Below are positions 1 to 5,177 of a stretch of 5,736 nucleotides of DNA, in pieces. Position 1 is the first letter of the stretch, and each line of letters opens with the position of its first letter. The position numbers and the translations under genes were made by a program. Origin of the DNA: Chloroflexota bacterium (GTDB lineage Bacteria > Chloroflexota > Anaerolineae > Anaerolineales > UBA11858); contig DAOUWT010000186.1 in assembly GCA_030666985.1 (NCBI GenBank), positions 1 to 5,736 of the forward strand, in the 5' to 3' direction. The notes under the pieces were generated by a model. It did not search any database, was not told the DNA's origin, and was given only the letters and a program-made list of their open reading frames with translations.

Positions 1-104
1 TTCACGTTTCACGCCTTCACGTTTCACGCCTTCACGTTTCACGCCTTCACGTTTCACGTTTTCACGCCTTCACGTTTCACGTTTTCACGCCCCACGTTTC
101 ACGC
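1..104. repeat. Tandem array of GTGA-type 7/8-bp units (array 1)
   Basis: The plus strand shows three perfect copies of the 15-mer TTCACGTTTCACGCC at 1-15, 16-30 and 31-45. Variants in which the 15-mer ends in TT alternate with 8-bp TTCACGCC units up to 91, and a degenerate copy runs to 104. Read on the minus strand, the 15-mer is GTGAAGGC plus GTGAAAC, an 8-mer and a 7-mer of the same GTGA family found at four other sites in the window. The array reaches the left edge, so its full length is unknown. No open reading frame uses it. Confidence 0.93.
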
Positions 105-111
105 TAAACAT

Positions 112-137
112 CCGGCGGAGAGAGCGTTTTCCGCCGG
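112..137 (+). terminator. Terminator-like GC-rich hairpin
   Basis: CCGGCGGA (112-119) and TCCGCCGG (130-137) form a perfect 8-bp stem around a 10-nt loop, followed by TTTCATTT. The tract after the stem is only partly T-rich, so termination would be moderate. It would serve a plus-strand gene lying left of the window. It could instead be a simple structured repeat, because its right arm (GCGTTTTCCGCCG) resembles a stretch inside the neighbouring palindrome near 186-199. Confidence 0.42.
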
Positions 138-157
138 TTTCATTTGCCAGAAAAAGG

Positions 158-295
158 GTAACTACTAAGATGTCATTGCGAGGCGGCGTTTTTCCGCCGT
201 GGCAATCTCCCACTTGGTCAGGGAGACTGCTTCGTCACAAAAAACGTTCCTCGCAGTGACATAGTGTGCTAATGTGACATTATCAAAGTAGTTAC
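158..295. repeat. 138-bp imperfect palindrome, REP/MITE-like dispersed element
   Basis: Outer arms GTAACTAC (158-165) and GTAGTTAC (288-295) are exact inverted repeats. Further in, ATGTCATTGCGAGG (170-183) pairs with CCTCGCAGTGACAT (249-262) with one mismatch. At the centre GCAATCTCCC (202-211) pairs with GGGAGACTGC (221-230) with one G-T wobble, and a small GGCGG/CCGCC hairpin sits at 182-198. Dispersed palindromes opening with TGTCATTGCGAGG and containing GGCAATCTCC are common between genes in many bacteria. I recognise the type from memory but cannot assign a named family. It has no coding capacity. It ends 6 bp before the degV ribosome binding site. Confidence 0.8.
256..283 (+). promoter_or_regulatory. 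Possible sigma70-type promoter for degV-recG
   Basis: GTGACA (256-261) matches TTGACA at 5 of 6 positions. After a 16-bp spacer, CATTAT (278-283) matches TATAAT at 4 of 6 and is preceded directly by TGA, an extended -10 feature. Transcription would start near 290 and leave a leader of roughly 20 nt carrying the AGGAG site at 301-305. The -35 box lies in the right arm of the palindromic element. This is pattern matching only; a promoter left of the window is equally possible. Confidence 0.33.
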
Positions 296-311
296 AAAAA
301 AGGAGCAAATT

Positions 312-1142
312 TTGAAAAAGGCCATAGTAACTGATAGCACTTCCGATATTCCCCAATACCTGCTCGAGAAATATAACATTTTCCAAATACCGGCCATATT
401 GGTAATAGAGGGAAAAGAAACACTCGATGGAGTAGGTATTTCACGGGCTGAGTTTTACAAACGGCTGCCCACAATGAAGTCACCCCCCACCACGGCCGCT
501 CCTTCGGCAGGAAGTTTTCAGGAACTCTATCACCACATCTTCCAAGAGGGATTCGCAGAAATAATCTCGATTCACATCGCCAGTAAATTGAGTGGTATTT
601 TCAATGCCGCCCGCATTGCAGCCCAAGAGTTCAAAGAGAAAATCAAGGTAGTTGATAGCCAACAACTCTCCTTGGGAATAGGTTTTCAAGTCATTGCCGC
701 CGCCAAGGCCGCTGCCAAAAACTTACCCTCAGAGCAAATTATGGAGCATGTCCAAAATATTCAAGAAAAGCTTAAAATAGTCGCCTTCCTAGATACATTG
801 GAATTCATTCATCGCAGTGGACGGGTCTCTTGGGCAAAGGCTCGTATAGGAGGGTTGCTGAACATCAAACCCTTTTTAGAAATCAAAGACGGAGAAGTAT
901 TAGCACTTGGCTCATCCCGCTCGCGCAAAAAAGGCATTCAACGTTTATTAGATTTACTCCAAGATTTAGGCCCCCTGGAGTATCTTGCCATACTTCACAC
1001 CAACGCCAAAGAAGACGCCCAACAATTTCTCGCAGATTATGCCCTCGAATTGCCAGAGAATACCTTGTTGGTCAATGTGACAACGGTAATTGGAACTCAC
1101 GTAGGACCAAATGGATTAGGATTTGCAGCAGTGGTAAAATAG
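312..1142 (+). CDS. degV: DegV family protein (FakB-type fatty-acid-binding protein)
   Basis: This 276-aa protein has the full DegV fold signature and the family's usual length. Visible motifs are the N-terminal IVTDSTSDIP (residues 5-14), the SPPTTAAPSAGSF region at the lipid-head-group site (57-69), IHIASKLSGIF (87-97), VVDS with a following small-residue helix (113-125), and LEFIHRSGRVSWAKA followed by GGLLNIKP (163-187). A C-terminal VIGTHVGPNGLG loop lies at 259-270. In characterised relatives (FakB), DegV proteins bind a fatty acid and present it to the kinase FakA for phosphorylation and phospholipid synthesis; the ligand here is inferred. The start is TTG at 312, supported by AGGAG at 301-305 with 6-bp spacing; no ATG lies nearby in frame. 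recG begins 5 bp after the stop, so the two are probably co-transcribed. No fakA gene is visible in the window. Confidence 0.93.
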   Translation: MKKAIVTDSTSDIPQYLLEKYNIFQIPAILVIEGKETLDGVGISRAEFYKRLPTMKSPPTTAAPSAGSFQELYHHIFQEGFAEIISIHIASKLSGIFNAARIAAQEFKEKIKVVDSQQLSLGIGFQVIAAAKAAAKNLPSEQIMEHVQNIQEKLKIVAFLDTLEFIHRSGRVSWAKARIGGLLNIKPFLEIKDGEVLALGSSRSRKKGIQRLLDLLQDLGPLEYLAILHTNAKEDAQQFLADYALELPENTLLVNVTTVIGTHVGPNGLGFAAVVK

Positions 1143-1147
1143 TATCT

Positions 1148-3721
1148 ATGAAAACATCAATTCAAAAATTACGGAAATATTTTAGATTAGAAGCTGAACG
1201 TGGTTACGATAATAAAGCAGTCATGGGTGGGTTGCGAAATATGCTGTCTTCCTGGGAAGGTGAGGCGCGGGCAGATGGTTTGCCAGAACCCATTATCCAG
1301 GCGGTAAGCAGCCGGTTGAGGGATTACCATCGCCTGAGCGAGGAATCGCGCAAGGTGACGTTGGTCGGCCTGTGGCGGCGCATACAGCGTGAACCTTCTA
1401 TTGCCGCCGAGCTAAAAGAAGAAGCCCCAACGCCGGGGGATAGCCCCACCCCTGGGGAAGCGCCCACCCCGGGGGAAGCGCCCACCCCGGGGGAATCGCC
1501 CACCCCTGGGGAAGCGCCCACCCCGGGGGAATCGCCCACCCCTGAGGATAGCCCCACCCCGGAGGAAGCGCCCACCCCTGGGGAAGCGCCCACCCCTGAG
1601 CCAGTCCCCCAGCTCGCCCCAGAGAGTCCCCCGCCATCCCCCATCCCCCAGGTGGACATGCAGGCCCCTGTCACCGAAATCCAAGGTGTGGGGCCAAAAC
1701 GCGCCCAGGATTTAGAGCACCTGGGAATGACCACGGTGCAAGAGATGCTGTATAATTTCCCACGGCGGCATGACGATTACTCTAAATTGAAGCCTATTAG
1801 GGACTTGGAATATGGGGAAGTGGTGACGGTGATTGGGACGGTGAAAAAGGCTTCTACTCGCACGGCGCGAAGTGGGAAAATGCAGTTGGCGGAGGCAATT
1901 ATCAGCGATAAAAGCGGCGCTCTGAGGGTGACGTGGTTCAATCAGCCCTGGATCGCGAAACAACTTCAGCAGGCGCAGCATGTTGTGCTCTCTGGAAAGG
2001 TGGAGCAGTATTTAGGGCGCCTGACGATGAGCAATCCCGAATGGGAAGCCCTGGATGAGACGCTCTTGCATACCAATAGAATTGCGCCGGTTTACGCTCT
2101 CACTAAAGGGGTGGGTCAACGCTGGATGCGGGGTACGATGCACAAGGTGGTAGTGGATTTTGCCCCTTATGTGGCAGACCCCCTCCCCCAAGAGATTTTG
2201 GGAAAGGCTAGTTTAATCCCCCTCCCAGGGGCTTTAAGCAACATCCATTTTCCTGAATCTGAAAAGCATCTTGAGGATGCCCAACACCGCCTGGCTTTCG
2301 ATGAGATTTTCACTCTTCAACTGGGCGTACTGCACCAGAAACAAGTCTGGCAAGGTAAGACCGGACGGGTCTTCAAGAGTCCAAATTATTGGCTGGCTGC
2401 TCAGCTAAATCGTCTGCCGTTCAAGTTAACCAAGGCTCAACAAAAGGTCTTGGCAGATGTGCGGAACAGCCTGATTTCGGGGCATCCCATGAACCGTTTG
2501 CTGCAAGGTGACGTGGGTTCGGGGAAAACCGTGGTAGCGGCTATGGCCATGCTAATTGTGACCCATTACGGGGCACAGGCGGCTCTGATGGCTCCTACCA
2601 GTATTTTGGCAGAGCAGCACTATGAAAGTATGCGCGAGGTTTTAATTGGCACTGGGAGTGAGCTTAGTAAAGATGAGGTGCGTTTGTTGATTGGCGCTAC
2701 CCCGGCGGCGGAGAAGCAGGCCATTAGGGAAGGGCTGGCAAAGGGAAAGGTCAAGGTTCTGATTGGTACTCATGCTCTGCTGGAAGACAATGTCAATTTT
2801 AAAGATTTGCAATTAATCGTGATTGACGAGCAGCACCGTTTTGGCGTAAACCAGCGGGGGACGCTGCGCCGAAAGGGCGAGAACCCTCACCTGCTGGTGA
2901 TGACGGCAACCCCTATTCCACGTTCTTTGGCTTTGACAATCTACGGGGACCTGGATGTCTCGGTCATTGATGAAATGCCCCCGGGCCGGCAGCCGGTAGA
3001 GACGTATATTTTGTATCCCAAGGAAAGAGAACGGGCTTATAGTCTTATTCATGCTCAGTTAGAGCAAGGGTATCAGGCCTTTATCATTCATCCTCTCGTG
3101 GAAGAAAGTGACAAGATCGAAGAAAAAGCCGCTGTTGAAGAGCACGCCCGTTTGCAAGAAGAAGTGTTCCCTAACTATAAGCTGGGTTTGCTGCATGGGA
3201 GGCTGCCCGACGATGAAAAAGAAGCGGTGATGACCAAGTTCCGGGATGGTGAGACACGAGTACTGGTTTCTACTTCGGTGGTCGAGGTTGGCGTGGATAT
3301 TCCCCAGGCAACGGTCATGCTAATTGAGGGAGCGCATCGCTTTGGGCTGGCTCAACTCCACCAACTCCGGGGGAGGGTGGGGCGCGGAGAGGAGAAGGCT
3401 TATTGTCTTCTCATTCCCGGCAAGGCCGAAGCTGCTGAAAATGAACGCTTATTGGCAATGGTCAAAACGAATGATGGCTTCGAACTTGCCGATTTGGACT
3501 TGAAACAGCGCGGCCCCGGTCAATTTTTGGGCACTCGCCAATCTGGTTATTCGGAGCTGCAATTGGCAAATCTCACAGACATCCGGCTTATAGAAAAAGC
3601 CCGCCGGCACGCCCAAGAACTCTTCAAAAATGACCCTGGGTTATCACTCCCGGAGCACGAATCTCTTGCAAAAATAGTAAAGATGATTTGGCCAGAAGAA
3701 AATGGCGGAGATATTAGTTGA
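1148..3721 (+). CDS. recG: ATP-dependent DNA helicase RecG with long N-terminal domain and PTPGE-repeat linker
   Basis: RecG remodels stalled replication forks and branched recombination intermediates. At 857 aa it is well above the roughly 690 aa of E. coli RecG. Residues 1-90 are helical and resemble the N-terminal bundle of long RecGs. Residues 92-151 are ten 6-residue (E/D)(A/S)PTP(G/E) repeats, continuing as a proline-rich linker to about 175. The wedge/OB domain follows, with IQGVGPKRAQDLEHLG (178-193) and WFNQPW (263-268). The helicase core has LPFKLTKAQ (423-431), Walker A GDVGSGKT (454-461), DEQH (560-563), TATP (586-589) and QLRGRVGRG (739-747). RGPGQFLGTRQSG (788-800) is the RecG-specific C-terminal motif. 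All catalytic motifs are intact. The ATG at 1148 is chosen because it lies 5 bp after the degV stop and starts the recognisable N-domain. The Shine-Dalgarno sequence is poor, suggesting coupling to degV translation. Confidence 0.96.
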   Translation: MKTSIQKLRKYFRLEAERGYDNKAVMGGLRNMLSSWEGEARADGLPEPIIQAVSSRLRDYHRLSEESRKVTLVGLWRRIQREPSIAAELKEEAPTPGDSPTPGEAPTPGEAPTPGESPTPGEAPTPGESPTPEDSPTPEEAPTPGEAPTPEPVPQLAPESPPPSPIPQVDMQAPVTEIQGVGPKRAQDLEHLGMTTVQEMLYNFPRRHDDYSKLKPIRDLEYGEVVTVIGTVKKASTRTARSGKMQLAEAIISDKSGALRVTWFNQPWIAKQLQQAQHVVLSGKVEQYLGRLTMSNPEWEALDETLLHTNRIAPVYALTKGVGQRWMRGTMHKVVVDFAPYVADPLPQEILGKASLIPLPGALSNIHFPESEKHLEDAQHRLAFDEIFTLQLGVLHQKQVWQGKTGRVFKSPNYWLAAQLNRLPFKLTKAQQKVLADVRNSLISGHPMNRLLQGDVGSGKTVVAAMAMLIVTHYGAQAALMAPTSILAEQHYESMREVLIGTGSELSKDEVRLLIGATPAAEKQAIREGLAKGKVKVLIGTHALLEDNVNFKDLQLIVIDEQHRFGVNQRGTLRRKGENPHLLVMTATPIPRSLALTIYGDLDVSVIDEMPPGRQPVETYILYPKERERAYSLIHAQLEQGYQAFIIHPLVEESDKIEEKAAVEEHARLQEEVFPNYKLGLLHGRLPDDEKEAVMTKFRDGETRVLVSTSVVEVGVDIPQATVMLIEGAHRFGLAQLHQLRGRVGRGEEKAYCLLIPGKAEAAENERLLAMVKTNDGFELADLDLKQRGPGQFLGTRQSGYSELQLANLTDIRLIEKARRHAQELFKNDPGLSLPEHESLAKIVKMIWPEENGGDIS
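1421..1600 (+). repeat. Ten 18-bp coding repeats, (E/D)(A/S)PTP(G/E), in recG
   Basis: Ten consecutive 18-bp units, typified by GAAGCGCCCACCCCGGGG, encode residues 92-151 of RecG. Variation is confined mostly to GAA/GAT, GCG/TCG/AGC, CCC/CCT and GGG/GAG. Units are multiples of three, so gain or loss of a copy keeps the frame. The protein segment is acidic, proline-rich and certainly disordered. The long open frames on the minus strand here are by-products of this low-complexity repeat. Confidence 0.96.
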
Positions 3722-3725
3722 AGGC

Positions 3726-3754
3726 GTGAAACGTGAAGACGTGAAGCGTGGCTC
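3726..3754 (+). repeat. Short GTGA-type repeat array after recG (array 2)
   Basis: Units on the plus strand are GTGAAAC (3726-3732), GTGAAGAC (3733-3740), GTGAAGC (3741-3747) and a degenerate GTGGCTC (3748-3754). The array begins 4 bp after the recG stop codon. GTGAAAC occurs in all five arrays of the window, and the 8-mer GTGAAGAC recurs in the array after the SDR gene. Confidence 0.85.
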
Positions 3755-3803
3755 TGAAGCAAGCTTCCTGCTCCAGAGAGACAAGTATTTAGATGGAGTA
3801 ACT

Positions 3804-4328
3804 ATGGTAAAAGCTGTTTTTCCGGGGACTTTCGACCCTATCCATTACGGGCACATTGACATTGCTAAACGAGCGGCACGCTTATTCGACGAAGTTGTAG
3901 TGGCAGTCTATGACAAGCCAATCAAAAAGCTTCTCTTCTCGCCAGCAGAAAGGATTGAATTGGTTGAAAGATGCCTACATGGCTTAGAGAAGATCAGAGT
4001 GACCGGATACAGCGGCCTGACAGTTGATTATTGTCATGAAATTGGCGCCCTAGTCATTGTGCGGGGGCTGCGCGTCTTTTCGGACTTCGAGTACGAATTC
4101 CGCATAGCCTTAGCGAACCATAGTCTAGCTCCCGATATTGAGGTAATAGCCCTGATCACGAACAAAGATCACACTTTCTTGAGCGGCTCGACCGTGCGGG
4201 AAATTGCTTCCCTGGGTGGGGATGTAAGTTCGATGGTTCCAGCTATTGTAGACAAAGCCCTCAAAAGACGCTTCGCAGAACTTGGTGAAGATCAAAGTGT
4301 GGTACCTCAAACATCTTTAAGGGATTGA
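3804..4328 (+). CDS. coaD: Phosphopantetheine adenylyltransferase (CoaD)
   Basis: CoaD transfers AMP from ATP to 4'-phosphopantetheine to make dephospho-CoA, the penultimate step of coenzyme A synthesis, in the cytoplasm. The protein is 174 aa, slightly longer than the usual 160 or so because of a short C-terminal tail after about residue 160. Motifs in order are GTFDPIHYGH (8-17), the nucleotidyltransferase HxGH-like signature; KPIKKLLFSPAER (38-50) with the substrate-binding lysines; VRGLRVFSDFEYEFRIAL (86-103); and TFLSGSTVREIASLGGDVSSMVP (124-146), which binds ATP phosphates. The ATG at 3804 is preceded by GGAG at 3795-3798 with 5-bp spacing. The frame stays open upstream to 3702, but that part overlaps recG and runs through array 2, so it is not used. 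It lies 82 bp after recG with no terminator between. The rsmD methyltransferase gene often found before coaD is absent. Confidence 0.96.
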   Translation: MVKAVFPGTFDPIHYGHIDIAKRAARLFDEVVVAVYDKPIKKLLFSPAERIELVERCLHGLEKIRVTGYSGLTVDYCHEIGALVIVRGLRVFSDFEYEFRIALANHSLAPDIEVIALITNKDHTFLSGSTVREIASLGGDVSSMVPAIVDKALKRRFAELGEDQSVVPQTSLRD

Positions 4329-4331
4329 TTC

Positions 4332-4359
4332 GTGAGGAGTGAAACGTGAGGAGTGACTT
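4332..4359 (+). repeat. Short GTGA-type repeat array after coaD (array 3)
   Basis: Four contiguous heptamers occur on the plus strand: GTGAGGA, GTGAAAC, GTGAGGA and GTGACTT. The first starts 3 bp after the coaD stop. No GC-rich hairpin with a T tract follows, so the array is not an ordinary intrinsic terminator. Confidence 0.85.
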
Positions 4360-4392
4360 CGCAGATATTAGAAAACTTGTTGGTAGATTATT

Positions 4393-4421
4393 TAGAAAAT
4401 ATGTTAATTTTATGCTATACT
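4393..4421 (+). promoter_or_regulatory. Extended -10 sigma70-type promoter for the coiled-coil gene
   Basis: TATACT (4416-4421) matches TATAAT at 5 of 6 and is preceded by TGC (4413-4415), the extended -10 motif. TAGAAA at 4393-4398 is a weak -35 box at 17-bp spacing. The surrounding 4361-4421 is strongly AT-rich compared with flanking genes. Transcription would start near 4428, exactly where array 4 begins, placing that array in the untranslated leader. Confidence 0.62.
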
Positions 4422-4428
4422 AAGGAAC

Positions 4429-4477
4429 GTATCACGTATCACGTATCACGTATCACGTATCACGTTTCACGCAACAC
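4429..4477. repeat. GTATCAC heptamer array in the leader of the coiled-coil gene (array 4)
   Basis: Five perfect tandem GTATCAC units occupy 4429-4463, followed by GTTTCAC (4464-4470) and a degenerate GCAACAC (4471-4477). On the minus strand these read GTGATAC and GTGAAAC, the same GTGA family but in the opposite orientation to array 3. The perfect identity of the five units suggests recent expansion. The ribosome binding site of the next gene starts about 20 bp further on. Confidence 0.9.
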
Positions 4478-4509
4478 GAGTCTTAAGGTAATTATTTAGA
4501 GAGGGTTAA

Positions 4510-5001
4510 ATGGACATATTACATCTTGTAGATCGCTTGGAAGAGCTTTTCAACCAGAGCCGTTCTATCCCATTCACTCACAATGTGATCGTGGACGAAG
4601 ATCGCATGTTAGACATCATTGATCAAATGCGGGTAGCTATCCCCGAAGAGGTTAGAAAATCACAACAAGTGTTATCAAAAAGAGATCGAATCGTCGCCCA
4701 AGCACAGGAAAAAGCGAACCGGATTCAAAACCTTGCTCAAGAAGAGAGCGACAAACTCGTTAATCGAGACAGCATCGTCCAACAAGCCCGGAAGAAGTCC
4801 TCCCAAGTTGAAGCGGAAGCCAAGGTTCACGCCGAGAACATCCGCAAGGAAGCCGATGACTACGTGAAAGAAACCCTAACTAACTTGGAAATTGCCTTGG
4901 AGCGCGTCCTCAACCAAGTTCAGGATGGAATTTACTATTTAGAAGAACGGCGAGAGCAAACTTCGGAGGAAGTTTCAGAGGAAACTTCAGAGGGAGCATG
5001 A
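4510..5001 (+). CDS. Coiled-coil protein of the Rv2927c-like family, function unknown
   Basis: This 163-aa soluble protein has no signal peptide or membrane segment. A conserved-looking head (1-46) contains LVDRLEELFNQSRSIPFTHNVIVDEDRMLDIIDQMRVAIP. Residues 47-138 are heptad-rich and highly charged (many A, E, K, Q, R) and should form a long coiled coil. NIRKEADDYVKETLTNLEIALERVL (110-134) looks like the family's C-terminal helix. The tail (148-163) is acidic and repetitive (TSEEVSEETSEG). From memory, head and C-terminal helix resemble Mycobacterium tuberculosis Rv2927c and related actinobacterial proteins, often annotated as ATPase, ATP synthase subunit b-like or DivIVA-like; those names reflect coiled-coil similarity, not a shown activity. 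Start: ATG at 4510 with AGAGAGG at 4498-4504. It follows coaD by 181 bp and is closed by a strong terminator. A role in envelope growth or division is only a guess. Confidence 0.82.
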   Translation: MDILHLVDRLEELFNQSRSIPFTHNVIVDEDRMLDIIDQMRVAIPEEVRKSQQVLSKRDRIVAQAQEKANRIQNLAQEESDKLVNRDSIVQQARKKSSQVEAEAKVHAENIRKEADDYVKETLTNLEIALERVLNQVQDGIYYLEERREQTSEEVSEETSEGA

Positions 5002-5026
5002 TGCCTGCGCTTTTTATATTAACTAC

Positions 5027-5063
5027 AACAGCCTCGGCGCTAGCGCCGAGGCTGTTTCTTTTT
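5027..5063 (+). terminator. Strong intrinsic terminator after the coiled-coil gene
   Basis: ACAGCCTCGGCGC (5028-5040) and GCGCCGAGGCTGT (5043-5055) are perfect inverted repeats around TA, extendable by one A-T pair. The 28-bp core is fully self-complementary. TTTCTTTTT runs to 5063, giving a textbook rho-independent terminator for plus-strand transcription 26 bp after the stop. On the minus strand the stem is followed by mixed sequence without a clear T tract, so it is probably weak for the convergent SDR gene. Confidence 0.93.
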
Positions 5064-5109
5064 AACAATCTGTTCCAGCGTGTCTGCGTGTGGCAAGTGG
5101 CAAGTCTGC

Positions 5110-5177
5110 CAGTCACGCATCACGCATCACGCATCACGTCTTCACGCATCACTCATCACGTTTCACTTTCGAGTCAC
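5110..5177 (-). repeat. GTGA-type repeat array overlapping the 3' end of the SDR gene (array 5)
   Basis: Read on the minus strand from 5177 to 5110, the units are GTGACTC, a GAAA spacer, GTGAAAC, GTGATGA, GTGATGC, GTGAAGAC, three GTGATGC and GTGACTG. The first unit encodes part of the last codons of the SDR gene, and the GTGAAAC unit supplies its TGA stop (5163-5165). The direct TGGCAAG repeat at 5091-5104 borders the array. Confidence 0.88.

Noticed and set aside
1..104. Possible CRISPR array
   Set aside because: Units are 7, 8 or 15 bp, directly abutting, with no unique spacers and no cas genes.
165..483. Minus-strand open frames across the palindrome and degV start
   Set aside because: They translate the palindromic repeat and the antisense of degV, with no credible ribosome binding site or protein motif.
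830..1147. Upstream in-frame extension of recG overlapping degV
   Set aside because: It overlaps the intact degV gene in another frame, has no RecG-like sequence, and the ATG at 1148 fits both the family N-terminus and the 5-bp gene spacing.
1324..1734. Several minus-strand open frames rich in G, V, W and R opposite recG
   Set aside because: They are low-complexity by-products of the 18-bp GC-rich repeat and lie opposite a well-supported gene.
3752..3778. Hairpin between recG and coaD (CTCTG with CAGAG, and inner GAAGC-AA-GCTTC)
   Set aside because: Stems are only about 5 bp, mutually exclusive in part, and not followed by a T tract, so a terminator or riboswitch is not supported.
3702..3803. 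N-terminal extension of coaD
   Set aside because: It overlaps the recG end and translates repeat array 2; the ATG at 3804 has a good ribosome binding site and starts directly at the CoaD fold.
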